Positions 1 through 8,966 of a stretch of DNA of 64,000 bases are shown piece by piece. The DNA is from an uncultured Bacteroidales bacterium (GTDB lineage: Bacteria > Bacteroidota > Bacteroidia > Bacteroidales > FEN-979): positions 1 through 64,000 of the forward strand of contig CAIVAT010000056.1 of NCBI GenBank assembly GCA_903903985.1, given 5' to 3'. Below the pieces are notes generated by a model that ran no database searches, was not told the origin of the DNA, and was given only the letters and a program-made list of their open reading frames with translations. How positions within the stretch are numbered: the first letter of the stretch is position 1; every line of letters begins with the position of its first letter. Both the position numbers and the translations under genes were made by a program.

Positions 1-138
1 CTGGTCCTCAATGCAATAAGAAACAAAATATTACATAGGCTTTGCGCAGTGATCAGAAGAGAAACTCCTTTTTATACGAATTTCCAAATTGCTTAGTATT
101 TATTTCAAAGAACATTTATTTTAATCATAGAAATCTAT

Positions 139-191
139 GTGCTCTCAGTGCCTAAGTGGTAAAAAGGAAACCACTGAGGCACTCAGAACAC
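139..191. repeat. Imperfect palindromic intergenic repeat
   Basis: Two 22-base arms (139-160 and 170-191) are inverted copies matching at 19 of 22 positions, separated by an A-rich 9-base loop. A third copy of the same unit lies at 552-573. The rest of 1-235 shows no gene that I can support. Confidence 0.7.
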
Positions 192-235
192 TCAGCGGCA
201 CTGAGGAAAAAAGGCTAGATTCACCACAGAAAATC

Positions 236-520
236 TCAAGGTGTCCCAACGCTGAAGACAGGAAAAACGGGACTATTGCCACCGGATGGCCCGAATGAGA
301 TTGTATTGAATGAGACATTCCCGGCATGATCGGTTGAAGTTCCCCGGGTTGTGCCGTACACTTTGATATTGACATCGCGGATGGGCTTTTGCGTTTGTTC
401 ATCTTTGGTGATCCCATTGAATAGGATGGTTTGTGAGAAGATAAAACCCTGAACAAAGAAGAGGAGAAAGATCAGATAAGTTGATTTCGCATAACCAGAA
501 TGGATATCAGGTTTTAACAT
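236..520 (-). pseudogene. Truncated N-terminal fragment of a secreted carboxypeptidase-regulatory-like protein
   Basis: The 94-residue frame opens with a hydrophobic signal segment (about residues 14-30, ending in FSQ). It then shows the start of a CarboxypepD_reg-like beta-sandwich (FNGITKDEQTQKPIRDVNIK, then GTTRGTSTDHAGN), as found at the N-terminus of Bacteroidetes outer-membrane receptors. After about residue 70 the domain pattern dissolves into low-similarity sequence and stops. Downstream on this strand (1-235) only repeat sequence follows, with no receptor body. I read it as the remnant of a larger gene cut by deletion or repeat insertion. A genuine small secreted protein is the alternative. 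Confidence 0.45.
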
Positions 521-551
521 TTGAAGATATTGATTTTCTAAGTGTTTCTGT

Positions 552-573
552 GTGCTCTCAGTGACTTAGTGGT
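552..573. repeat. Copy of the 139-191 repeat unit
   Basis: Near-identical to the 139-160 arm (GTGCTCTCAGTG core, then TTAGTGGT). It directly abuts the stop codon (574-576, minus strand) of the ABC transporter gene. Confidence 0.65.
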
Positions 574-3500
574 TTACTTTTTCCTGAATTTCACCCGTTC
601 AAAAAACTCGATGGTTTTCCGCAATGTATCATGGAGGAGTGTTAAATACAATACGAACGACATCAGCCAGATGATGAAGAAGTTGAACCAGAAGGTGTCG
701 ATTTTCCAGGAACCGATTATTTTTACAGGGGCATAAAAATGAGCCCTTCCGTCGTGCGATTCAGGCTCCATGAAAATGGGGTCCTTCTTTTGGATTAATT
801 TTCCGTTTCCGGCAATGATCTTGTTCTCGGCACTTTTGTTCAGGATCAGGTCGGCCAGGTTCTCGTTGTAATAATCCTGTTTAAAACGAAATACCGCATC
901 ATCACCCATTCCCGCCTTTAACTTTTCATAGGCATCATCGCGGCGGGCGGTCACTGCAGTCAAACGCGAAGAGTAAACCCTGCTGAGTGAGTCGAGGTAG
1001 CGCTTTGTCTGCTGAACAATGGAATCATTCAGTCCTTTTTCATTTAGCCCGTTCAAATACGGGAATGATGTAAAACCAGCTCCTTTCTGTAACCCGGGGA
1101 TTTCGTATCTCAGTACTTTCAGATAATTGGTTGTATTTCCTGGCTCCTCATGTTTAAAAAGATTTCGCTGGCATTCATCTAGCTCCGATTTCAGGGTGGG
1201 GACCACATAGGCTGTGATAAAGGAATAACGTGATATTTCCTTGTCATAGGGATAAAAAATCCGCTCATATTCATTGTTGCTGAATTGCTCAACGGCGAGT
1301 GCTTCAAAAGTCCATCGCGAGGTCATCAAGTTCCCGACAAGCGGAACGTTCTCCCTGGAGGCGATTGCAGGGTTGAGATAGTCGAAAGGGACGATGGTGC
1401 CGCTCAGTAAAAGTTGTGGAACAAGGATGAACGGAATAAGGATGTATATTGCTACCACCGAGTTTAGCCCTGCTGAAATGTTCAATCCCACGATGTTTGC
1501 AAAACAGGAGGTGGCAAAGAGGATCAGCCAGTAGGAGAGGGTCATGCCATGGATCCCAAGGACCAGGTTCCCTGCAACCACATATGACAATGATTGAATG
1601 GCTGAGAGTGCAAAAAGCAGGATGATCTTGGAGTTCAGGTAACTGAACCTGCTCAGATGGAGGAAGGCTTCGCGCTTGAGAATCCGCCTGTCTTTGAAAA
1701 TCTCTTCAGCGCTGACCATCATTCCCAGGAACAATGAAACGACAACACTCATGAACAGGTAGGGGATGAGGTTGCGGTTGTCGCTGAAAACATACTGATC
1801 CCCGAACCGGTAACGGGTGAGGTAGGCCAGCAGGACCGCCAGGAATGGCGCTTCCAGCAGGTTGATCAGCATGTACTGGCGATTGGTGATCTTGGTCAGC
1901 AGGTTCCTGATGCTGAAGATCCTGAATTGTTTGAATGTGCCCGGAGTTTCAAAGAAACAACTTGGAAGTTCCAGTTTCTCGATCCGGATGGCCAGTCCTG
2001 GCTGGATGATTCTCTTAAAATGTTCGTACCACTCCTTCGGTGTGATTTTCCGGTTAACGGTCATTTTCCCGTATTCATCAACGGTTTTTGCCTCGGTGAT
2101 CTGCAGGATCTGTTCGGGGTTTACATATCCGCAGCTGAGGCATTCGCTTTGTTCGGGGTTAACAAAATTGCTGATGCTTTTGAAATAGGTCAGGGCGTCG
2201 ATCGGATTGCCGAAATAGATCGGGTACCCTCCTTTGTCCATGATCAGCAATTTATCAAAAAGCTTGAATATATCCGAAGAGGGTTGATGGATGTTGACGA
2301 TCACCAGTTTTCCTTTCAGTGTCTGCTCTTTCAGCAACAGCATCACCATTTCAGAATCCATCGAAGAGAGCCCGGAAGTGGGTTCGTCGGCAAAGAGGAT
2401 CGATGGTTCACGGATCAGTTCCAGGGCAATATTCAGCCGCTTTCTCTGACCCCCGCTGATGAACTTGTTTAGCGGATCGCCAACTTTGAGATCCCTGCTT
2501 CCAAGAAGGTCGATGTCGGTAAGGGTGACAGTTACCGCCTTATGGATCTGTTCTTCGGTGAATCCATCAAAGCAAAGCCTGGCATTATAATAGAGGTTCT
2601 GGAATACCGTCAGTTCTTCGACCAGCAGGTCATCCTGGGGAACAAAACCAATGCTTCCGCGGAGTTTATCCGCATTTTTCCGGATATCCCATCCATTGAT
2701 GAGGATCTCTCCTTTTTCGAGCTCAATGTTTCCGTTCAGTACATTCAGCAGGGTCGATTTTCCGACGCCGCTGCCACCCATCACCCCGATTAGTTCGCCC
2801 GAAACGGCCTGGAAACTGAAAGGCTGAATTCCGTTTTTGCTGTTTTTAAAATGGTATTCGATCTCGTTGGCGATATATTCAATATGAATCTTTTCGCGGG
2901 TGAAAAGGAATTGAGTGATCAGGTCAGAGTAGTATACGGGATTGATTTTCTGACTTTTAAGGATATATCCTTTATCAAAAATAAAAGACCTGTATGGGAA
3001 AACGGCATGGCCATTCAGAAAAAGTTCATCCGATCCAAGATACCGGCAGAGAAAGGTGCTGATGGATGGAATATACAGGGTCATGATCCTTCCTTGCAGT
3101 CGTTCCCTGGTGATGAATTTGCGGGCCGCGGTTGGATCTTCGTTTTCGGCTGCGATGACCAGCAGGTTCAGGGCATTCATGGCCGGGCCGTCAGGATCCG
3201 TCACAAAGAGCAATGTTTCGGTAAACTCGGATGTGCTCAGGTTGAAACACTGGCCAATGGTCCGTAAATAATTATCCGACAATTCGTTGACCTCAGGATG
3301 ATCGGGAAAGTTGGGTTTGAATCCTTCGTCGATGAATTCGATGAACTTGATAAAAACCAGGATTTTATCCCGTTGATGCAGTCCCTTATTTACTTTTTGA
3401 CCTATGCTTGCGATCTGGGTACTGACGTCAACCAATATCGGGGTCTCTTCCTCCGGTTGATGAAAAAAAAGCAATTCATCGAAAAGTTTGAGATACTCAT

Positions 3501-3648
3501 CCAGTTCATGCGCATTCAGGTGTTGTTTCAGGTATGACTCGAGGATTTTTCTGGAATTCTCGGAGACATTTTTTTTAACTGAAGCAGCGACGATGGCAAA
3601 AAGCTGTACCAGCGCCATCAGGATGGGTTCAGACATGGGCAGGATCAT
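574..3648 (-). CDS. ABCG-type ABC transporter with fused ATPase and permease and an N-terminal TerB-like helical region
   Basis: This 1024-residue protein is a half-size ABC-2 exporter of the ABCG kind (ATPase first, membrane domain second). Residues 1-170 are helical and resemble the TerB-like extension seen in Bacteroidetes homologues. Walker A is GGSGVGKST (about 291-299), the signature is ISGGQRKRL (about 397-405), and Walker B/D-loop is ILFADEPTSGLSSMDS (about 417-432). A CLSCG motif lies near 503. The C-terminal half has about six hydrophobic segments with a large extracytoplasmic region before the last one. The substrate cannot be read from sequence. An in-frame ATG at 3636 is an equally good start. 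Confidence 0.85.
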   Translation of the reverse strand: MILPMSEPILMALVQLFAIVAASVKKNVSENSRKILESYLKQHLNAHELDEYLKLFDELLFFHQPEEETPILVDVSTQIASIGQKVNKGLHQRDKILVFIKFIEFIDEGFKPNFPDHPEVNELSDNYLRTIGQCFNLSTSEFTETLLFVTDPDGPAMNALNLLVIAAENEDPTAARKFITRERLQGRIMTLYIPSISTFLCRYLGSDELFLNGHAVFPYRSFIFDKGYILKSQKINPVYYSDLITQFLFTREKIHIEYIANEIEYHFKNSKNGIQPFSFQAVSGELIGVMGGSGVGKSTLLNVLNGNIELEKGEILINGWDIRKNADKLRGSIGFVPQDDLLVEELTVFQNLYYNARLCFDGFTEEQIHKAVTVTLTDIDLLGSRDLKVGDPLNKFISGGQRKRLNIALELIREPSILFADEPTSGLSSMDSEMVMLLLKEQTLKGKLVIVNIHQPSSDIFKLFDKLLIMDKGGYPIYFGNPIDALTYFKSISNFVNPEQSECLSCGYVNPEQILQITEAKTVDEYGKMTVNRKITPKEWYEHFKRIIQPGLAIRIEKLELPSCFFETPGTFKQFRIFSIRNLLTKITNRQYMLINLLEAPFLAVLLAYLTRYRFGDQYVFSDNRNLIPYLFMSVVVSLFLGMMVSAEEIFKDRRILKREAFLHLSRFSYLNSKIILLFALSAIQSLSYVVAGNLVLGIHGMTLSYWLILFATSCFANIVGLNISAGLNSVVAIYILIPFILVPQLLLSGTIVPFDYLNPAIASRENVPLVGNLMTSRWTFEALAVEQFSNNEYERIFYPYDKEISRYSFITAYVVPTLKSELDECQRNLFKHEEPGNTTNYLKVLRYEIPGLQKGAGFTSFPYLNGLNEKGLNDSIVQQTKRYLDSLSRVYSSRLTAVTARRDDAYEKLKAGMGDDAVFRFKQDYYNENLADLILNKSAENKIIAGNGKLIQKKDPIFMEPESHDGRAHFYAPVKIIGSWKIDTFWFNFFIIWLMSFVLYLTLLHDTLRKTIEFFERVKFRKK

Positions 3649-3680
3649 TAATTATCTCAAAAGTACGAAAAATGTGCATA

Positions 3681-3709
3681 AAAAAACCGCTCCGGGAAGG
3701 AAGCGGTTT
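3681..3709 (-). terminator. Rho-independent terminator of the lipoprotein gene
   Basis: On the minus strand an 8-bp stem (AAACCGCT at 3684-3691 pairing with AGCGGTTT at 3702-3709) is followed by a run of T (complement of the A run from 3681). It lies about 45 bases after the stop of the lipoprotein gene at 3752. Confidence 0.65.
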
Positions 3710-3711
3710 AT

Positions 3712-3752
3712 ATTTCACCCTGTCAGGGTCCATGACCCTGACAGGGTGAAAT
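3712..3752. repeat. Perfect 19-bp palindrome of the CCCTGTCAGGGT family
   Basis: Arms 3712-3730 and 3734-3752 are exact inverted copies around a 3-base loop. The outer arm touches the stop codon of the lipoprotein gene (3752-3754). Related units occur at 10703-10737 and 51507-51537. Confidence 0.8.
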
Positions 3753-4603
3753 TACTTTACGAATACCAATCGTACGCTCTCGGCAAGATTACTGACCTCG
3801 GCAACTTTCTGTTGTTCAATCTTTTTACCGGATTCAATGCCGTAATTTTCCCAGATTGGTTTGAGTTTTGCGATTTCATCCGCAACCGGCTTCATTTTTT
3901 CATCAGCGGCATATGCTTGGAGAATTGACTGGATTTTCGAGTAGTTGTCCTTCTGAGCTGCGACCACAGCCATGATTTTGGTATTGTCTTTGGCAACTTC
4001 GCCAAGGGTGGCGGCAAGATAGACTCCTTCGGCAAAACCGCCCGCAGCAATGAGTACGGCCACCTCGGTACGGTTGTTGGCAGACAGGAAGTTGCTGGTT
4101 TGGCTGAAGATTTTATTGATAAGGCCAATGAGGGAATCTTTATTGTTGTTGAATTTTTTCACTTTTTCCAGGAGCGATTGATCATAAACTCCGGCAATGC
4201 CCAATTCGTCAGCCAGTTTGTTGGTACAAGCCATGAATTTATTGGTTTCGTCCGTCCGGTTGTAGGTGGCTGAATAACTCAGGTCGGCGCTGTAAATACC
4301 GAGGTTAAGGGATTTGCTGATCTGTGTCATATACTTACCGACATTCGACGGTGGGTTGGTAATGTCGAATATGAAACCCGCTTTGGCTTTTTCAAGCATG
4401 GTCGTGACTTCAAACGGCGTGGGAAAGGAATAGAGCAGTTTTTGGGATTCAGGGGTGAGTGTCACCTCCTTCTTAATTGTGTCGGTAGCAGCGGCATTTG
4501 CATTCTGATTATTATTAGATGCATTGTTGCAACTTGAAGCGGCGATGATCAGGAAGAGGGCAACCATTGCAACGCCTGACTGGATTTTGGTAAGTGCTTT
4601 CAT
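3752..4603 (-). CDS. Conserved hypothetical lipoprotein
   Basis: A 283-residue protein with an N-terminal signal segment (residues 8-24) ending in a lipobox-like AASSC, followed by an Asn-rich linker, so probably an outer- or inner-membrane lipoprotein facing the periplasm. The mature part is predicted largely helical (runs such as NKLADELGIAGVYDQSLLEKVKKF). I see no catalytic motif and do not recognise a characterised family, although it has the feel of a Bacteroidetes-wide unknown. It stands alone on the minus strand between the MDR dehydrogenase and the ABC exporter and has its own terminator. Function unknown. Confidence 0.75.
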   Translation of the reverse strand: MKALTKIQSGVAMVALFLIIAASSCNNASNNNQNANAAATDTIKKEVTLTPESQKLLYSFPTPFEVTTMLEKAKAGFIFDITNPPSNVGKYMTQISKSLNLGIYSADLSYSATYNRTDETNKFMACTNKLADELGIAGVYDQSLLEKVKKFNNNKDSLIGLINKIFSQTSNFLSANNRTEVAVLIAAGGFAEGVYLAATLGEVAKDNTKIMAVVAAQKDNYSKIQSILQAYAADEKMKPVADEIAKLKPIWENYGIESGKKIEQQKVAEVSNLAESVRLVFVK

Positions 4604-4715
4604 AAATTCGTTTGGAGATTCGTTCGTACTATCGTTATTGAACTATGCGAAATTAAGGGATTTTTTTCAATCATGTTCATTTTTTTTTAAATATAATGGA
4701 CCCTTTGATGAACGT

Positions 4716-5666
4716 TCAGGAATGATCGATCAATACTTTGAGGGTATCTGCACTTTTTGCAAATTCAAATGCTTCAGTGATGTCAGGAAATTTGAAAGTC
4801 CGGGTGATGAGCGGTTCCGGTTTGACAAGTCCCTTTGACAAAAGATTCAATGCCGGTGCAAATGGGCCACAGCGTGATCCCGCAATGCAGAATTCGTTGA
4901 TCACAACCTGGTTCAGATCAATTTTCTCCGGTTCTGCAATGGTGGTTTTAAGTACAAGGCAACCACGGGGATTAAGGTGAGCCATGGCCATGCTGATCCC
5001 TTCCGGTTTTCCGGTGCAGTCGACACACATTTCTGCCATTTCAGAAGGTACCAGGGAATTGAGATGAAAAGCATTCAAACCCATTTCAAGGGCCTTCTCC
5101 ACTTTTGAAGGATTGGGATCAAAAGTTCGGTAGTCACAACCGTTCAACCTGAAAACGAGTGAGATAAGGATGCCCAGTTTCCCGGCTCCGAAGATAAAAA
5201 CATTGTTCGAAGGTTTTATACGGATCTGTTCAAAAATCTCAACTGCAGCCGCAAGCGGTTCTGTAAATATGGCGGATGCGGGTGAAAGGGTTGGCGGGAT
5301 GGGGTGCAGGTTTTTTTCAGGGAGGACAAGGTAGTCGGCAAATGCGCCGGAATGATTGTAAATACCAAGCACCGACCTGTTTGGGCAATGCGTTGAACGT
5401 CCTGTACTGCATAGATAACATTCACCGCAAGGACAATTGATCTCACCCACAACCAGCCTGCCGGTTAGCCGGCGGCCGGTCGTAACCACCTCTCCAACAA
5501 ATTCATGGCCCGGGATGCCTTTAAACCCCATGTATCCCTTGAGAATCTCAAGATCTGTATTGCAGATGGCAGAAAATAATATCCTTACCAGGACTTCATG
5601 TTCCTTGGGTCTTGGAGTGGGAGTTTCCGTTAATGACAGGGAACCGTCGAAGAAAAGGGCCTTCAT
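4716..5666 (-). CDS. Zinc-dependent MDR-family alcohol/polyol dehydrogenase
   Basis: A 316-residue medium-chain dehydrogenase, slightly short for the family (usually 340-350). Catalytic zinc ligands are plausible at Cys35 and His54-Glu55 (GIPGHEF). The structural zinc lobe has Cys80, Cys83, Cys86 and Cys94 (CPCGECYLCSTGRSTHC). The nucleotide-binding turn is FGAGKLG near residue 160. Such enzymes oxidise alcohols or polyols with NAD(P). The actual substrate is open. It is transcribed divergently from the sensory operon starting at 5741 and is not linked to the microcompartment locus, so I do not assign it to acetaldehyde recycling. Confidence 0.85.
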   Translation of the reverse strand: MKALFFDGSLSLTETPTPRPKEHEVLVRILFSAICNTDLEILKGYMGFKGIPGHEFVGEVVTTGRRLTGRLVVGEINCPCGECYLCSTGRSTHCPNRSVLGIYNHSGAFADYLVLPEKNLHPIPPTLSPASAIFTEPLAAAVEIFEQIRIKPSNNVFIFGAGKLGILISLVFRLNGCDYRTFDPNPSKVEKALEMGLNAFHLNSLVPSEMAEMCVDCTGKPEGISMAMAHLNPRGCLVLKTTIAEPEKIDLNQVVINEFCIAGSRCGPFAPALNLLSKGLVKPEPLITRTFKFPDITEAFEFAKSADTLKVLIDHS

Positions 5667-5740
5667 TGGAAAAATTTATTCAAAATTATAAAATTCGACT
5701 AACTTTACTTGAAATTTATTTGATCCCCTTTGCACTGATT

Positions 5741-6844
5741 ATGATTGTTCGATTCATCCGATTTATTGCCACTCCATTCCGGCTTTCGATTGTCTTGCTT
5801 TGCCTGATCTCAGTTCTTTTTACATCCTGTAAAAGGAGTAATCAGCCGGGCGAGGACCCTGAGGCGGGAGCTGTTTATAGTTTGCCCGATTCACTGAAGG
5901 GAGGGTTGCGAAAGGTCAGACTGATGCCCTATTGGGTCACTTCGGCACAATTTGCGGGATATTATGTAGGGATTGAAAAAGGGATATTCCTGAAACACGG
6001 CATAGACCTGGAGGTTCTTCCATTTGATCCGTACAAGCCAACAAATAAGGACATCGAGGATGGTCATGCTGATTTTGCCCTCCTATGGATGGTAAATGCC
6101 ATCGGGCTCAGGTCGCAGGGAATTGATATTGTTAACATTGCACAGTTCTCATCGCGGTCATCGCTGATGTTGCTGGCGAAGAAAAAAAGCGGTATTACCA
6201 AACTCAGCGACCTCAACGGCAAAACAGCAGCCATCTGGTCGGGGTTTGAGTTGCAGCCCCGGGCGCTTTTTTCAAAATATAAACTGGATGTTAAAATGAT
6301 TTCCATTGGCAGCACCAACACCCTTTTTCTGATTGATGGTGCAGATGTGATCAATGCCAACTGGTTTGACGAATACCACTCGATTATGAACAACGGGTAT
6401 GATTCGAATGAACTTGTTCCGTTCTTTTTTGCTGATTACGGGTTGAATTTCCTGGAGGATGGGCTTTACTGTTTGTCCGAAAAAATTCGGTCTGATCCTG
6501 GATTATGTTATGATTTCGTTGAAGCGGCGATGGAGAGTTGGATGTATGCTTTCAATCATCCGGAGGAATCCCTCGATATCGTAATACGCATTGCGAGGAA
6601 GGAGAACCGGCCGGTGAACCGGTCGCACCAGAAATGGATGCTGAGCCGTTACCAGGAACTCTATATCCCGAAAGGGCAGAAGTCGATCAGTTCCGTGCTC
6701 TTATCACGTGATTATAACAACATTTGCGGAATCATGCTGGCAAGTAGTCTGATCAAGCGGGTCATTCCTTATGATAGCTTTTATATCCCTTTCAAGACCA
6801 TGAAACAGTTCAGTGCTGTAGCAACAATAAAGACAGGCAAGTGA
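5741..6844 (+). CDS. NMT1/THI5-like periplasmic substrate-binding lipoprotein
   Basis: The start is ATG 5741, which gives a clean lipoprotein signal (MIVRFIRF, then LLCLISVLFTSC). An in-frame extension to 5612 would overlap the divergent gene and hide the signal. The mature protein has the NMT1/SsuA-like fold pattern: LMPYWVTSAQFAGYYVGIEK, then GIFLKHGIDLEV, and GHADFALLW. These proteins normally deliver pyrimidine-like or sulfonate-type ligands to ABC importers, but no ABC permease or ATPase follows. Instead the stop overlaps the start of a sensor kinase (TGATG at 6842-6846), so it probably acts as the ligand-sensing partner of that kinase. Ligand unknown. Confidence 0.75.
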   Translation: MIVRFIRFIATPFRLSIVLLCLISVLFTSCKRSNQPGEDPEAGAVYSLPDSLKGGLRKVRLMPYWVTSAQFAGYYVGIEKGIFLKHGIDLEVLPFDPYKPTNKDIEDGHADFALLWMVNAIGLRSQGIDIVNIAQFSSRSSLMLLAKKKSGITKLSDLNGKTAAIWSGFELQPRALFSKYKLDVKMISIGSTNTLFLIDGADVINANWFDEYHSIMNNGYDSNELVPFFFADYGLNFLEDGLYCLSEKIRSDPGLCYDFVEAAMESWMYAFNHPEESLDIVIRIARKENRPVNRSHQKWMLSRYQELYIPKGQKSISSVLLSRDYNNICGIMLASSLIKRVIPYDSFYIPFKTMKQFSAVATIKTGK

Positions 6845-8961
6845 TGAAGAACAGCATTTACCGGAAAGGGCTTGCCTTTAAACTGATCATATCCATCATG
6901 ATCACCCTTGGCATTATCTTCATCCTGCTCTTTTCATATAACCTGAAGATCACGAGGGCCATCATTGTAAAAAACCTTGAAACAAATGCCGAAAACCTGA
7001 CAGGTGCCACGGTAGCCCGGATCGATAAAGTATTGAGCAGTATTCAGAAGATTCCTGACAATTTTGCACCTATCGTCGAACTTCATCTTGGATCGGATAT
7101 GGACATGAAGGCTCTTGTCGCCCTGATGGTCGAAAACAACAAGGAAATACTTGGTGCCTGCCTTGCCTTTGAACCTTACTCCCGGAATCCAAAAGAAAAG
7201 TACTTCTCGTATTATTTTTACCGGAAAAACGACTCCATCGCATTCATGAAACTTGGCAACGACCAGTATGATTATTTCACCCTCGACTGGTACCAGATTC
7301 CCAGGGAGATGGGGAAACCTGTCTGGAGTGAGCCCTATTTTGATGAGGGGGGGGTGAACCAATTGGTCTCAACCTATTCTGTTCCCATCTATGACCGGCG
7401 CAATGGTCAGAAAAAATTTGCCGGGATCCTCACGATTGACCTGTCACTCGACTGGTTTCAGGAAAAAGTCGGTGAGATTAAAGTTTATGAAACGGGTTTC
7501 GGGTTCCTGATATCTAAAAACGGTGTGATCGTTAGCCACCCGGTTAAGGAGTTCATCATGAACGAAACCATTTTCAGCATTGCCGACGAGCGGGGTTCAC
7601 AGGAATTGAGGCAGATAGGGCGGAAGATGATCCGTGGAGAGTCGGGTTTCGGGGAGATCTCCTACCAGAACGCACGGAACGGGAAGCCAAGCTGGCTTGC
7701 TTATGCCCCGGTGACCCTGAATGGATGGTCGATCGGTGTGGTATTTCCTGTTGATGAGTTCATGGCTGATGCCACCCATCTGAGCTGGGTGATCGGGATG
7801 CTTGCATCCGGCGGTTTTGTTGTCCTCCTGATTCTTCTCATCACCATCGCCCGTTCTATTACACGGCCTCTGCGCCAATTGACGCTTGCCTCGGAGAAGT
7901 TCGCCCGGGGTGATTTCGAGGTGGAATTGCCTGCAATACGGTCAAAGGATGAGATCGGGAGACTGAATACCTCTTTTATTTCCATGCAACGGCAACTTGC
8001 ACAAACCATCCGGGAACTCAGGGAGGCATCGGAACAGTTGCTGCGTTCGAATGAAAAACTGGAAGAGTACAACCGGACACTGGAACAGAAAGTGGATGAG
8101 CGAACACTTGAATTAAGGCAGAAACACGATGAACTGGATTCCGCTTTCCAGGAACTTAAAGCGGCACAGGCCCAACTGGTGCAGTCGGAAAAGATGGCAT
8201 CCCTGGGTCAGCTCATGGCAGGGATCGCCCATGAGATTAAAAACCCGCTTAATTTCGTCAACAACTTTTCTGAACTTTCATCCGAACTGATACTGGAGAT
8301 GCTTGAAGAACTAAACAAGCTTTCAGGCTCTCTTGAACCAAAGGATATGGAGTACCTTAGCGGGATCATCGGCGATTTACAGGGCAATGTTAAAAAGATC
8401 AATGAGCATGGAAAACGCGCCGACAGCATTATCCGCGGAATGTTGCTCCACTCCAGGGGAAAATCGGGGGAACGCCAGCCCACTGACCTCAATTCCATGC
8501 TTGCAGAGTATGTCAACCTGGGATATCACGGAATGCGGGCAACAGACAACACGTTTAACATCAAGCTTGAAAGCGATTATGATCCTGACCTGGGTTTGGT
8601 TACCGTGGTACCCCAGGATATCAGCCGGGTTTTCCTGAACATGATCAACAACGCATGTTATTCAACCTCCCAGAAAAAGAAGGAACTCCTGGAATCCTAT
8701 TTCCCGGCACTGAAGGTGTCCACGAAGAACCTTGGTGATCACGTGGAGATCAGGATCCGGGATAATGGGAAAGGAATGCCGGCGGCGGTTGCAGAAAAGG
8801 TTTTCAACCCGTTCTTCACTACAAAACCTGCAGGCTCCGGAACCGGACTGGGCCTCTCGATCAGTTACGACATCATCGTCCAGCAGCACCGTGGCCAAAT
8901 CATTGTCGACAGTGTGGAAGGTGAATATGCAGAATTTATCATCACCCTACCGAAAGTATAA
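6844..8961 (+). CDS. Membrane-bound sensor histidine kinase with dCache and HAMP domains
   Basis: ATG 6844 overlaps the upstream stop; a GTG three bases earlier is possible. The order is: TM1 (about residues 12-33), an extracytoplasmic dCache-like sensor (about 40-305, with PYFDEGGVNQLVSTYSVPIY), TM2 (about 312-335), HAMP (ITRPLRQLTLASEKFARGDF), a coiled coil (about 390-450), then a HisKA-like box GIAHEIKNPLNF with the phosphoacceptor at about His463. The ATPase part shows N box NMINNACYS, G1 DNGKGMP and G2 GSGTGLGLS. This is the PAS-less subclass whose kinase core follows a 'SEKMASLGQLMAGIAHE' segment. It probably phosphorylates the receiver protein encoded next. Confidence 0.9.
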   Translation: MKNSIYRKGLAFKLIISIMITLGIIFILLFSYNLKITRAIIVKNLETNAENLTGATVARIDKVLSSIQKIPDNFAPIVELHLGSDMDMKALVALMVENNKEILGACLAFEPYSRNPKEKYFSYYFYRKNDSIAFMKLGNDQYDYFTLDWYQIPREMGKPVWSEPYFDEGGVNQLVSTYSVPIYDRRNGQKKFAGILTIDLSLDWFQEKVGEIKVYETGFGFLISKNGVIVSHPVKEFIMNETIFSIADERGSQELRQIGRKMIRGESGFGEISYQNARNGKPSWLAYAPVTLNGWSIGVVFPVDEFMADATHLSWVIGMLASGGFVVLLILLITIARSITRPLRQLTLASEKFARGDFEVELPAIRSKDEIGRLNTSFISMQRQLAQTIRELREASEQLLRSNEKLEEYNRTLEQKVDERTLELRQKHDELDSAFQELKAAQAQLVQSEKMASLGQLMAGIAHEIKNPLNFVNNFSELSSELILEMLEELNKLSGSLEPKDMEYLSGIIGDLQGNVKKINEHGKRADSIIRGMLLHSRGKSGERQPTDLNSMLAEYVNLGYHGMRATDNTFNIKLESDYDPDLGLVTVVPQDISRVFLNMINNACYSTSQKKKELLESYFPALKVSTKNLGDHVEIRIRDNGKGMPAAVAEKVFNPFFTTKPAGSGTGLGLSISYDIIVQQHRGQIIVDSVEGEYAEFIITLPKV

Positions 8962-8966
8962 AACCG

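Noticed and set aside
4716-5666. MDR dehydrogenase as the missing alcohol dehydrogenase of the microcompartment
   Set aside because: It is 30 kb away on the other strand, has no encapsulation helix and sits in an unrelated neighbourhood.
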